Source of the DNA: Arthrobacter sp. FW306-07-I
GTDB taxonomy: Bacteria > Actinomycetota > Actinomycetes > Actinomycetales > Micrococcaceae
Length of the DNA stretch: 64,000 bases
Assembly (NCBI RefSeq): GCF_021800405.1
Contig: NZ_CP084550.1
Span: forward strand, 3,286,001-3,350,000
Direction: 5' to 3'
Below are positions 43,034 through 51,738 of the stretch, piece by piece (position 1 is the stretch's first letter; each line of letters opens with the position of its first letter). Below the pieces are notes generated by a model. That model saw only the letters and a list, made by a program, of their open reading frames with translations, searched no databases and was not told where the DNA came from. The translations under genes were made by a program, and so were the position numbers.

Positions 43034-44155
43034 TCAGTTCTCCCACTGAAGGTCGTCAACGGCGTCGAGGATGCGGTCCACGCCGGGCAGGTAGTACTTT
43101 TCGAGTTTGGGCGCCGGGTACGGGATGTCGAATCCGGTCACGCGGCGGATGGGCGCGGCCAGGTAATGGAAGCAGCGCTCCTGCACCCGGGCCACGATCT
43201 CGGAGGACACAGATGCGAAGCCGTGCGCCTCGGCGATCACCACGGCCCGGCCGGTCTTCCGGACAGACTCGCACACCGTCTCGTCGTCGAACGGCACGAT
43301 GGTCCGCACGTCGATGACCTCCAGCGAGCGCCCCTCCAGCGCAGCGGCCTCGGCAGCGGCCAAAGCGGTGGGCACGGACGGACCGTAGGCAATCAGCGTC
43401 GCGTCCGTGCCGGGACGCGCGACGGCGGCACGCCCCTCAGAGCCAAGTCCCGCCGTCGTGCCGTCCCCGCGGGAGTCGTGGAGCCGGCGCAGCTCGCCCA
43501 AGTCCACCGAGTCCTTGGTCCAGTACATCTTCTTGGGCTCCATGAAGACCACCGGATCGTCGGAGTCGATGGCTTCGCGGAGCATGCGGTAGCCGTCCGC
43601 CACTGTGGCCGGGGTGTAGACCTTCAGGCCGGCCGTGTGGGCGTAGTAGGACTCGGAGGAGTCACAGTGGTGCTCCACTCCCCCGATGCCGCCGCCGTAC
43701 GGGATGCGGATGACCATGGGCAGTTTCACCATTCCGCGCGTGCGGTTGTGCATCTTGGCCACGTGGCTGACGATCTGTTCGAACGCCGGGTAAGCGAACG
43801 CGTCGAACTGCATTTCGATGACCGGCCGCATGCCGTTGATCGCCATGCCCACGGCCATGCCCACGATGCCGGACTCGGCCAGCGGGGTGTCGAAGCAGCG
43901 CTGCTCGCCGAACGTGGCGGTGAGCCCGTCGGTGATGCGGAAGACGCCGCCCAGGAGCCCTACGTCCTCGCCGAAGACCAGCACGGAGGAGTCTGCCTGC
44001 ATGGCGTCGGCCAGGGCGGTGTTCAGTGCCTTGGCCATGGTGACCGGCTGCGGGCCGGCGGCTTCGGCGGACGCAGCAGCGGAAGCGGCGGCCCGGGCGG
44101 TGGCGGCGGAAACGTTGCCGTTGGCCTCGGACGAGGTGGTGATGGTGGGGCTCAC
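43034..44155 (-). CDS. 2-Oxoacid dehydrogenase E1 beta subunit
   Basis: A 373-residue transketolase-like subunit. Landmarks are ALADAMQADSSVLVFGEDVG, FGEQRCFDTPLAESGIVGMA and VIRIPYGGGIGGVEHH. The C-terminal transketolase domain (LEVIDVRTIVPFDDETVCES) completes the fold. It forms the heterotetrameric thiamine-diphosphate E1 with the alpha subunit encoded just upstream, its ATG overlapping that gene's stop (ATGA). The pattern and neighbouring Lrp-type regulator favour a branched-chain 2-oxoacid complex, but pyruvate cannot be excluded. An N-terminal extension of about 35 Ala-rich residues is low-complexity. Confidence 0.93.
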   Translation of the reverse strand: MSPTITTSSEANGNVSAATARAAASAAASAEAAGPQPVTMAKALNTALADAMQADSSVLVFGEDVGLLGGVFRITDGLTATFGEQRCFDTPLAESGIVGMAVGMAINGMRPVIEMQFDAFAYPAFEQIVSHVAKMHNRTRGMVKLPMVIRIPYGGGIGGVEHHCDSSESYYAHTAGLKVYTPATVADGYRMLREAIDSDDPVVFMEPKKMYWTKDSVDLGELRRLHDSRGDGTTAGLGSEGRAAVARPGTDATLIAYGPSVPTALAAAEAAALEGRSLEVIDVRTIVPFDDETVCESVRKTGRAVVIAEAHGFASVSSEIVARVQERCFHYLAAPIRRVTGFDIPYPAPKLEKYYLPGVDRILDAVDDLQWEN

Positions 44156-45381
44156 TTGCCGGCCTCCTTCGAATCAGTTGCTGCTGCATCCCTGGCCAGC
44201 TCGTCGGCAAGCATGGCGGACTGTTCCTTCAGCTGCGGGGTCTGCCGGTCAAAGACGTGGCGGAAGAGTTCCTGCGGGTCCACGGGAACGTCCTCGCTGA
44301 GGCCTTCGCGCAGCTGTGCGGCAACCGCCTCGGCGTGCTCGCGGATCCGGGCCTCGCCGTCGTCATCCAGCAGCCCCCGGTCCGTCAGGTAGGTGCGCAT
44401 CCGGTTGACGGGGTCCTTGGCCCGCCACTCCGCAACTTCGCTGTTTTCCCGGTAGCGGGTGTCGTCGTCGGCGTTCGTGTGGGCCTGCATGCGGTAGGTG
44501 TTGGCCTCCACCAGCAGCGGTCCGGAGCCTTCGCGGGCGAGCTTGACGGCTCGGTCCAAGACGGCGAGAAGAGCGACGACGTCGTTCCCGTCCACGCGTT
44601 CGCCGGCCATGCCATAGCCCACAGCCTTGTGCGCGAGCGACGGTGCCACGGACTGGTGCGCCAGCGGCACTGAGATGGCGTACTTGTTGTTCTGCACGAA
44701 GAAGATGACGGGCAGGTGGAAGACGGCGGCGAAGTTCAGGGCTTCGTGGAAGTCGCCTTCGCTGGTGGCACCGTCGCCGCACATGGCCAGCACCACAGTG
44801 TCCTCGCCGCGGAGCTTCGCGGCGTGGGCCACCCCAACGGCGTGCAGCAGCTGGGTGGTCAGCGGCGTGCACTGGATGCCCACCTTGTATTTGAGGGGGT
44901 CGTACCCGCCGTGCCAGTCGCCGCGGAAGATGGTCATCACCTGCACGGGGTCCACACCGCGGGTCATCACGGCGACGGCGTCCCGGTAGGTGGGGAACAT
45001 CCAGTCACCGTCGGAGAGGCACAGGGCGGCGGCCACCTGGCAGGCTTCCTGCCCATGGCTGGAGGGGTAGACGGCCATGCGGCCCTGCCGGACCAGGGCG
45101 GAGTTCTGGTCGTTGACGCGGCGCCCGACGACGAGGCGTTCGTACGCTTCGAGCAGTTCCTTGTCGCCGGGCACGGGGTATTCGTGGCCGGGCTGGGTGC
45201 CCTGCTCGCCTTCGGGCTTGAGCCGGCCGTCCGGGTCCACCATCTGGATCTGGTGCCGGGCGGGGAGCATGTAGTCCTCCACCGTGATGCCGAACTTCTT
45301 TACAGCCTCGTTCAGCGCGTTTTCCGGCGCTTCCTGCGGGCTGGCGGTGTCCGGCACGGTGTGGTCTGCGGAGATCGTCAT
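44152..45381 (-). CDS. 2-Oxoacid dehydrogenase E1 alpha subunit
   Basis: A 409-residue E1 alpha subunit. The thiamine-diphosphate motif is GDGATSEGDFHEALNFAAVF ending in FVQNN; FPTYRDAVAVMTRG and TYRMQAHTNADDDTRYR are family landmarks including the phosphorylation-loop equivalent. It decarboxylates the 2-oxoacid and passes the acyl group to the E2 lipoyl arm. It is the first gene of the three-gene operon. A divergent AsnC/Lrp-family gene starts 142 bases away, the usual arrangement for a bkd operon whose regulator senses branched-chain amino acids. Confidence 0.93.
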   Translation of the reverse strand: MTISADHTVPDTASPQEAPENALNEAVKKFGITVEDYMLPARHQIQMVDPDGRLKPEGEQGTQPGHEYPVPGDKELLEAYERLVVGRRVNDQNSALVRQGRMAVYPSSHGQEACQVAAALCLSDGDWMFPTYRDAVAVMTRGVDPVQVMTIFRGDWHGGYDPLKYKVGIQCTPLTTQLLHAVGVAHAAKLRGEDTVVLAMCGDGATSEGDFHEALNFAAVFHLPVIFFVQNNKYAISVPLAHQSVAPSLAHKAVGYGMAGERVDGNDVVALLAVLDRAVKLAREGSGPLLVEANTYRMQAHTNADDDTRYRENSEVAEWRAKDPVNRMRTYLTDRGLLDDDGEARIREHAEAVAAQLREGLSEDVPVDPQELFRHVFDRQTPQLKEQSAMLADELARDAAATDSKEAGK

Positions 45382-45523
45382 TGGTCCGTCCTTCGGTAGC
45401 CACTATTCGCTCCCAGTATGGTCCTGCAGCAGGTTTCGTATCCAGCACCTGCGCAGATCGTGGAGAAGCTGCTCCAAACTGCCTACTATGGGAGACGATT
45501 TGTAACTGTGACGTGGATTACCG

Positions 45524-46003
45524 ATGGGGGCCGTGGACAAAATGCCGGGCAAGGACGCTGCAGCCGAGGTTGCGCTCGATGACATCGACCGGCGGATCAT
45601 TGCCGAACTGACCCGCGACGGCCGGATGTCGGTGACGCAGGTCGCGGAGAACGTCCACATTTCCCGGGCCCACGCCTACTCCCGGATCTCCCGGTTGACT
45701 TCCGACGGCGTGCTGACCCGCTTCACCGCGCTGGTGGACCCGATCAAGGCCGGGCTCAAGTCCTCCGCCTATGTGACGCTGAAGCTGAAGCAGGACTCCT
45801 GGCGCGAACTCCGTGACCAGCTGGGCGCCATCCCCGAGGTGCACCACATCGCACTGGTGGGCGGCGACTTCGATGTGATCCTGCTGGTCCGCGCCGTGGA
45901 CAACATCGATCTGCGACGGGTCATCTTCGACCAGCTGCAGACCATGCCCGGCGTGCTCGACACGCAGACGTTCCTGGTGTTTGAGGACGTGGATACGCGG
46001 TAG
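45524..46003 (+). CDS. Lrp/AsnC-family regulator
   Basis: A 159-residue protein. The N-terminal helix-turn-helix (DDIDRRIIAELTRDGRMSVT, then RAHAYSRISRLTSDGVL) is followed by the RAM ligand-binding domain (VHHIALVGGDFDVILLVRA, TQTFLVFEDVDTR). It is divergent from the 2-oxoacid dehydrogenase operon and probably controls it in response to branched-chain amino acids or derived oxoacids. Three starts are possible (45524, 45533, 45542); none has a strong ribosome-binding site, which may mean a leaderless mRNA. Confidence 0.9.
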   Translation: MGAVDKMPGKDAAAEVALDDIDRRIIAELTRDGRMSVTQVAENVHISRAHAYSRISRLTSDGVLTRFTALVDPIKAGLKSSAYVTLKLKQDSWRELRDQLGAIPEVHHIALVGGDFDVILLVRAVDNIDLRRVIFDQLQTMPGVLDTQTFLVFEDVDTR

Positions 46004-46181
46004 GTGGCTGCTTCCCCGCAGCCAGGCTGATTTCCGGTGGACCACCCAGACCCAACCAGCATGGATTCACGCAACTTCATCAAGCCTCACCCGCCTGATC
46101 CGGCCACTGCCGCCAGCCCTGACCACCCCGCCCCGCGCTGGCTTCGGCTATACACCTTTCGGTGGTCGAGCCGCCAATGAG

Positions 46182-46275
46182 TTTTCGACGCGCATGTTTC
46201 ATTTCGCGCAGCAAATGTTGTGCGCGCTCGGGAATCTGCGTGTCGACAAGTGGGATGCGCGTCGGAATGAAGAAG
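46182..46275. repeat. Palindromic intergenic element, distant relative of the 58-61 kb repeats
   Basis: TTTTCGACGCGCAT begins the element. CGACGCGCAT (46186-46195) and ATGCGCGTCG (46255-46264) form a perfect 10-base inverted repeat. The interior has TTTCGCG and GGAATCTGCGTGTCGA, similar in order to the copies at 58758, 60450 and 61592. Similarity is partial, so membership is uncertain. No gene is seen elsewhere in 46004-46306. Confidence 0.4.
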
Positions 46276-46306
46276 CTGGCCGGATATGGGGTCGTGCCGA
46301 CTACTG

Positions 46307-46519
46307 CTATCGCTGCTCCGGGATCCAGTCAGGTGCATCCAGCCCCAAGCCCGTGAGGTTGTCACAGCGGACCAGCTGGGAGCCGATGCGCTCCAGCGGG
46401 CAGTCGACGTAGGTGTTGAGGACGTCGTCATCGGAGGCGGTGGTGGCCGAAGCCGGAACTGCGGAGAGGAAGATAGCCGGGAACACGGCAGCAAGAACCG
46501 GAAGATTCTTCCTGTTCAT
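46307..46519 (-). CDS. Small secreted protein, 70 residues
   Basis: A protein with a signal peptide (MNRKNLPVLAAVFPAIFLSA then a cleavage site after ASA). The mature part is about 45 residues and has two cysteines (YVDCPLERIG and LVRCDNLTG) able to form one disulfide. An excellent AAGGAG lies 7 bases before the ATG. No family is recognised. Its 3' end is near the palindromic element at 46182. Confidence 0.7.
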   Translation of the reverse strand: MNRKNLPVLAAVFPAIFLSAVPASATTASDDDVLNTYVDCPLERIGSQLVRCDNLTGLGLDAPDWIPEQR

Positions 46520-46614
46520 GGTTGTCTCCTTGGATAGCAAGGGCGACTAAAAGGGCAACCGCCGGACACACGGGCGGCGCGTCTGGGGTTCCCAGCCCAT
46601 GCCCCAAAAATGAA

Positions 46615-46644
46615 CTGCTGCCGGGCAGGACGCTCCGGCAGCAG
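46615..46644. terminator. Hairpin downstream of the M50 protease operon
   Basis: CTGCTGCCGG (46615-46624) pairs perfectly with CCGGCAGCAG (46635-46644) around a 10-base loop. It lies between the secreted-protein gene start and the end of the M50 protease gene, 118 bases past the latter, and probably terminates that operon. Confidence 0.55.
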
Positions 46645-46761
46645 TCAACATACTCGCGCGGCGAACCTCGCATAAGGGTTGGCTGCACCCCATTCGCCCC
46701 GGCGGCCTACCCATCCCAATGGCGGGATCGTCGGTGGGGCATGGTCGGGGTGCCCCCTCCC

Positions 46762-49227
46762 CTACCCTGCGCTGGACGTAGGCGCCGGCGCCGGCGTCTC
46801 TCCTCCCCCGTAATCCACAGTTGGTGCCGGCGTTGCGTAGTCAACGGACGACGTCGGCTGCCCGCTTTCCATGTATTGGCCCGCCGGTGCGGTGGCCACC
46901 TGAGTCGCTGCCGGGGCAGGTGCATCGGCAGTGGCGGACGGACCATCCTGGGCAAGGGTTGAGGTAGGGGCAGGGGTTGGACCACTGCTGGGGCTGACCG
47001 CAGCAGGGGACGTCGCCACAGAAGTTCCCCCGGAAACCGAAGCTCCCTTGACGATGGCCGTAATCTGCTCCTTGTACCCATTCAGCGTGGCCTGGATCTC
47101 GGAGAGCGGGACGTTCTGGATGTTCCTTCCGTACTCAGCGATCTGCGCCCACAAGGCCTCAAGCTGCTGTCTGCTGTCTCCGTCCAGGGGCTTGTCAAGC
47201 GTCAAGACCAGCTGGCTGGCCAGGGCATACGTCAGGCAGTCCAGGCAGTTGTAGTTGGCCGCCGCCGAAAGGTTCTCCGGGACAATCACATTCGTCTGCC
47301 CCACGATCAGGACCACCTGGAACCCCACCGCCACGGCCGCGCAGCCCGAGCAGTTGGCAAAGGCGTAAGCCTCATTGGTGGTGGTGACCGGCTCCCCGTC
47401 GTCTGCCCACACCAGGGCGAAGGCCACGCTGTACTTCACCGAGCCGTCGGTGGTGTTGACGGCGAGCGCCTGGTTTCCGTCGGCGGCCGGGGCGGCCGGC
47501 CTGTCGAACGGGAACACCCAGGACGGGGCGGCAGCCGAAGCGGCAGCAGAGGGAGCATCACCCCCGGGAGAGGCGGCGCCAGGCTCCGCCACCGGCACCA
47601 GCACCATGCTCAACTGGGGCTTGTCCCGCGTGGGCTTCACAGCACCCGCCGGCCACAGCGCAACAGTCTGACCGGAAGCACCCTCCCGCAACGCCACGCC
47701 CGCACGCGCAGGCTTGGGCAGGACGGCCCGCGTTGCATCACCCAACGTCCCGCGTTCGTATGCCTGCACCGGACGGTACGTCCCGCCGTCGGGCCACCAT
47801 GCCCAGGCGAGCCCTGCCAACAAGGCGGCCACGGCGGCCATGGCGGCCGTCCGCTGCACGGCTTTGCCGCGGGTCTTCTGCCACAGCCCGGTCACCAGCT
47901 GCCGCAGCAGCCGCACCACGATGTACAGCACGCCCAGCACCGGGACCGCCACCACGACAATGGCGAGGGCGCGCACGGCCGCGCCCACGGGATCGCCGGT
48001 GGCGAGTGATGCCGCCAGCGCTTCCTGCTGCTTGCCCGCGCTGGCCCACCCAGTGGCCAACAGCCGCGGCAGGGACAGCACCATCATCACCATGCTGAAC
48101 AGCAGCACCGGTACGGTCACCAGGACCCAGACGGTGACCACCGTGCGCGCCCAGGGCTTGAGTACCTTGCTTTCCGGGTTTCCCCAGCGCCAAGGAAGGA
48201 TTCCCAGGAGGGTGGGCTTGATGCGCTGGAACAGGTCGGGCACGCCGGTGGCGTCTGCCAGGATGTGGTAGCCGTCGTACTTGACCAGCGGGATGAGCTG
48301 GCGGACCATCTGCAGGATCTGCGTGACAACCACCAGCAGGAGCGCGTCGAAGCCGGTGGCCCACCAAAGTCCCATGATGGCGACGGCCACGATGGCGTTG
48401 AAGTACAGGCCGCCCAGGTCGGTGCGGATCCTGCCGCCCCGGCCCAAGCGGTAGGAATCGGTGACGTCCGTGAAGAACGCCGGCCAGAGCAGGTAGAGCC
48501 CGGCGCCCATGGCCCCGGGTGTGGCTCCGCCCTTGCGGGTGGCGGCGGCGTGGCCGAACTCGTGGAAGCCGGCCGACAGGATGGTGACGGCGAGGATCAA
48601 CAGCAGGAGGGCGGGCTGCTCAAAGGCCTCATGGGTGGCCGATCCGAGGCCCTTGACCATGAGCACCCACCAGCAAGCTGCAAGGAACGCCGCCGTCACG
48701 GCCACCACGATCAGCGGGTTGAACAGCACTGCGAACGGTGCCGTGATCCTGCGGGTGCGCTCGGGGTCGGACACGATGTAGCGGAAGCGCAGGCCCAGCA
48801 GCGGGTTGGACTTTTTGACCTCGGGCTGGCTGCCGTCGGCCAGCCGCAGCAGGCCCAGCGGCAGCAGCTGCTTGTCCATCAGCGTCCGGACATTGTCCGC
48901 GCTGACCAGCCGGCCCGAAGCTTCGCTGACGTGCCGGGCGATGCCGTCAAGGTCGTTCGTGCCGTCGGCGGCCTCCAGGACCAGGTACAGGAGCCGGGTC
49001 AGCTGGAGGGTCTGGCCGTCGGCGCGCCGCACCAGGGCGGGCGGTTCACAGTAGCCGGACCCCTCTGCGGTGCCCAGGAGCTGGACGCCGTCGGCCCGGG
49101 CAGGAAGGTGGGCAGCCGCCGTCGTACTCTGGCCTGACGGAATTTGGCCCGACGGATCCGGGGCAACAGAAACGCGTGACGACGGCGGGCCCGCCTCAGG
49201 AGGCGGCCCGCCGTGGATTTGGGTCAT
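46762..49227 (-). CDS. PqqD-like/M50 membrane metalloprotease with exported CxxC domain
   Basis: An 821-residue membrane protein. Residues about 48-130 resemble a PqqD-type winged-helix domain (LQLTRLLYLVLEAADGT). Next come roughly six to eight membrane helices with the zinc-protease motif HEFGH at 222-226 and the second metal-site segment KYDGYH at 316-321, as in site-2 proteases of the M50 family. After a last helix at about 460-477 an exported part follows. It includes a domain (585-675) with two cysteine pairs, CSGC (626-629) and CLDC (661-664), and then a Pro/Thr/Ser-rich tail. PqqD-like domains recognise leader peptides. The gene starts 6 bases after the repeat-protein gene, so that protein is its likely substrate. 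Confidence 0.82.
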   Translation of the reverse strand: MTQIHGGPPPEAGPPSSRVSVAPDPSGQIPSGQSTTAAAHLPARADGVQLLGTAEGSGYCEPPALVRRADGQTLQLTRLLYLVLEAADGTNDLDGIARHVSEASGRLVSADNVRTLMDKQLLPLGLLRLADGSQPEVKKSNPLLGLRFRYIVSDPERTRRITAPFAVLFNPLIVVAVTAAFLAACWWVLMVKGLGSATHEAFEQPALLLLILAVTILSAGFHEFGHAAATRKGGATPGAMGAGLYLLWPAFFTDVTDSYRLGRGGRIRTDLGGLYFNAIVAVAIMGLWWATGFDALLLVVVTQILQMVRQLIPLVKYDGYHILADATGVPDLFQRIKPTLLGILPWRWGNPESKVLKPWARTVVTVWVLVTVPVLLFSMVMMVLSLPRLLATGWASAGKQQEALAASLATGDPVGAAVRALAIVVVAVPVLGVLYIVVRLLRQLVTGLWQKTRGKAVQRTAAMAAVAALLAGLAWAWWPDGGTYRPVQAYERGTLGDATRAVLPKPARAGVALREGASGQTVALWPAGAVKPTRDKPQLSMVLVPVAEPGAASPGGDAPSAAASAAAPSWVFPFDRPAAPAADGNQALAVNTTDGSVKYSVAFALVWADDGEPVTTTNEAYAFANCSGCAAVAVGFQVVLIVGQTNVIVPENLSAAANYNCLDCLTYALASQLVLTLDKPLDGDSRQQLEALWAQIAEYGRNIQNVPLSEIQATLNGYKEQITAIVKGASVSGGTSVATSPAAVSPSSGPTPAPTSTLAQDGPSATADAPAPAATQVATAPAGQYMESGQPTSSVDYATPAPTVDYGGGETPAPAPTSSAG

Positions 49228-49233
49228 GTTTGC

Positions 49234-49908
49234 TTACTGCTGCAGGTCGGACTGCTGGCCCGCGGTGGCGTTGGCCTCGCCGTCGATGTGCTGCGAGATG
49301 GTGGCGCTCTGGTCCGAGATGGCGTAGGCCCGGCTGTCGATGGAGCCGATGTTGGCGGCCACTGCGGCGTCGATGGGGGCGGCAACGTTGGCGTTGGCGG
49401 CCACGGCGCCGTTGATGGGAGCGGCGATGGCGGCGTCGGCGTCCAGGTTCACGTCGACGTTCAGCAGGTTGCCGTTCAGGGCGCCGCCGACGGTGTCCGT
49501 GAGCCCGCCGGTGCTGGTGGGATCCGTGACCGTGCCAGCGGTAGCGTCCGCGGTGCCGGCGTCGGTGGTGCCCGTATCAGTGGTGCCGTCACCCTGGCCG
49601 ATCACGCTGTCCTGGGTGGAGTCGGCATTGGCGTCGGCGGTGATGCCCTGGTCAATGGTGGCGTCCTGGCTCGAGAGGGCCTGCGCGTCCGAGCCGTAGG
49701 AGAGGATGTTGGCCGAGGCGGCGGCGTCGATGGGTGCTGCCACGTTGGCGTTGGCGGCGACGGCCAGGTCGATGGGTGCCGCTGCGTTGATGCCCAAGTC
49801 CAGGTCCGCATTCAGGTCCAGGACGGACGCCACTTCCTTGTCCGGCAGGGCGGTGGCCTGCTCCGACATCAGTTCTTCATCGGTAAGGGGACGCATTTCG
49901 TTGTCCAT
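49234..49908 (-). CDS. Acidic leader-bearing repeat protein of unknown function
   Basis: A 224-residue protein with no hydrophobic signal peptide. An acidic N terminus (MDNEMRPLTDEELMSEQATA) runs into LPDKE (21-25), a form seen in leader regions of modified-peptide precursors. Two similar modules follow, at about 30-106 and 148-224. Each has NANVAAPIDAA, then an AN-(I)-(L/G)-S turn, then a D/Q-rich segment with SQDATI or DQSATI. A Thr/Gly/Asp linker (107-147) separates them. GGAGG precedes the ATG by about 10 bases. It is the first gene of the operon with the M50 protease. The repeats look structural, such as fibre or solenoid; this is not proven. Confidence 0.75.
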   Translation of the reverse strand: MDNEMRPLTDEELMSEQATALPDKEVASVLDLNADLDLGINAAAPIDLAVAANANVAAPIDAAASANILSYGSDAQALSSQDATIDQGITADANADSTQDSVIGQGDGTTDTGTTDAGTADATAGTVTDPTSTGGLTDTVGGALNGNLLNVDVNLDADAAIAAPINGAVAANANVAAPIDAAVAANIGSIDSRAYAISDQSATISQHIDGEANATAGQQSDLQQ

Positions 49909-50175
49909 ACTTGAAAAACCTCCGGTGCAGCGCGGGTGCTCTGCCCCCAGCGGACAGCTCGCGCCCCACAATAGTAAGCATGATTAGTAGTTTTGCCTAG
50001 AAACCCGGGGGCCTTGCTAGGGCTAAACAGGAGGCTGCTGACCTGCGGCGATGTGGCCTCGTCGTGCGGGAAGCGGCGATTCCCAGCCTATTCCCAGCCG
50101 CAGATTCAGTTCCCGGCCCCTTCGCTGGGTATCTGATTTCCTGGACGGTAGGGCGCCGCCCGGGAAGGGAGAGGC

Positions 50176-51240
50176 ATGGAATCGCTGCCCCTGGCAGTTC
50201 TGTTACTGATTTTCGCCGGTGCCGCGGCGGTGATCTGGGTGGCGGGAATCCATCTCTCCAAACAGACGGATGTTCTCGATGACCGGCTGCATCTGGGCTC
50301 GGCGCTGGGCGGCCTGATCCTTCTTGCCATTGCCACGAATCTGCCGGAAATCGCCATCACTGTCAGCGCGGCCGCTTCCAACAACATCGGGGTGGCCGTT
50401 GGAAACATCCTGGGCGGTATCGCCATCCAGACCGTCGTGCTGGTCATCCTCGATGTGTTTGGAACCAGGGGCACCGATCCCCTCAGCTACAAGGCAGCGT
50501 CCCTGACCCTGGTCATTGAAGCCGTCACCGTCATCGCAGTCCTGGGCGTGGTGATTGCCGGCAGCCAGATGCCGAACTCACTCGTGGCCCTTCGCCTGAC
50601 CCCGGCCGCGGTGCTGATCGCCGTGATTTGGATTGTCGGGCTAATCCTCGTCCACCGTTCCCAGAAGGGCCTTCCCTGGCACGAGCAAGGTGACGCCCCC
50701 GGTGGTCAGGACCAGCCTCAAGGCCATTCCAAGAAGAAGGCCAACGACAAGAACCGGCACATCAGCACGGGCAAGTCTGCCCTGATCTTCGCAGTCGCTG
50801 CGTTGGCAACCCTGGGCGCAGGCGTGGTGCTGGAGCGCAGCGGGGACGCGATCGCCCGGCACATCGGGCTTTCGGGCGTCCTCTTCGGTGCGACTTTCCT
50901 GGCCCTGGCCACTTCCCTGCCCGAAATTTCCACCGGGCTGGCATCGGTGAAACAGGGCGACTACAAACTGGCTTTCAGCGACATTTTTGGCGGCAACGCT
51001 TTCCTGCCCGTGCTGTTCCTGGTGGCAGTCCTCATCACCGGCAAGCCCGTGCTGCCGCAGGCCCAGGCCACGGACATCTACCTCACCGCCCTGGCCATCC
51101 TGCTGACCCTGGCCTACCTGCTGGGCCTCCTCTTCCGGCCGAAAAAGAAACGCCTGGGCATGGGAGCCGACTCGCTGGTGGTCCTGATCCTTTACCTGGT
51201 TGGAGTGGCCGGACTATTCGCCGTGGCCACGATGGCCTGA
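50176..51240 (+). CDS. CaCA-family sodium/calcium exchanger-like antiporter
   Basis: A 354-residue membrane protein with ten or eleven predicted helices and two inverted alpha-repeats. The first is LILLAIATNLPEIAITVSAA with GNILGG; the second is FLALATSLPEISTGLAS with SDIFGGNAF. These hold the Glu and Asn residues that bind Ca2+ and Na+ in this superfamily. A hydrophilic central loop (about 180-200, Gln/Gly/Lys-rich) joins the halves. It exports Ca2+ or another cation using a Na+ or H+ gradient. GGGAAGGGAGAGG precedes the ATG. Confidence 0.88.
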   Translation: MESLPLAVLLLIFAGAAAVIWVAGIHLSKQTDVLDDRLHLGSALGGLILLAIATNLPEIAITVSAAASNNIGVAVGNILGGIAIQTVVLVILDVFGTRGTDPLSYKAASLTLVIEAVTVIAVLGVVIAGSQMPNSLVALRLTPAAVLIAVIWIVGLILVHRSQKGLPWHEQGDAPGGQDQPQGHSKKKANDKNRHISTGKSALIFAVAALATLGAGVVLERSGDAIARHIGLSGVLFGATFLALATSLPEISTGLASVKQGDYKLAFSDIFGGNAFLPVLFLVAVLITGKPVLPQAQATDIYLTALAILLTLAYLLGLLFRPKKKRLGMGADSLVVLILYLVGVAGLFAVATMA

Positions 51241-51324
51241 CCGCAGGAATCCACCGGCCCTGTGGGGACTCCAAGGCGAGTGCTTCCCACACTCCTGCGG
51301 CCGGGACGGCAGTAAAATGAGGGG

Positions 51325-51693
51325 ATGTTCGGTATCGACGCCGAAAAGCTTTTCGTCCTCCTCATCATCGGGGCCCTGGTGCTTGGCCCGGACAAATTAC
51401 CCGAATACGCCGCCAAGTTTGGCCGCCTTATCCGGGAGCTGCGCCGCATGGCTTCCGGGGCCCAGGAACAGCTCCGCCAGGAACTCGGGCCCGAGTTCGA
51501 TGACATTGACTGGAAGCGGCTGGATCCACGCCAGTACGATCCCCGCCGGATTATCCGCGAGGCACTCCTGGATGAACCTGCTGACCTCCCCCGGAGCCCG
51601 GACGGGAACGAGCGCGCGGAAACGGGGTCTTCGCCGCGGCAGCAAAAGGTGATTCCCGGGCAGGCAGCCCCTTTTGATTCCGAGGCAACCTAG
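51325..51693 (+). CDS. TatB/Hcf106-like protein
   Basis: A 122-residue protein: one N-terminal membrane helix (EKLFVLLIIGALVLGP), the hinge GP at the end of it, then an amphipathic helix (LPEYAAKFGRLIRELRRMAS) and a polar tail. This is the TatA/TatB fold of the twin-arginine export machine, with the longer tail of TatB. No tatC is nearby. It may be the genome's TatB, encoded apart from tatAC as in other actinobacteria. The ATG is close to GAGGGG. Confidence 0.85.
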   Translation: MFGIDAEKLFVLLIIGALVLGPDKLPEYAAKFGRLIRELRRMASGAQEQLRQELGPEFDDIDWKRLDPRQYDPRRIIREALLDEPADLPRSPDGNERAETGSSPRQQKVIPGQAAPFDSEAT

Positions 51694-51738
51694 GAGCCCC
51701 GTTCCAGGCAGGCGTGCCCTAAATGAAAGGACACGCTG

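Noticed and set aside
43019..44392. Open frame of 457 codons opposite the E1 genes
   Set aside because: Antisense to two clear dehydrogenase subunits; no domain similarity.
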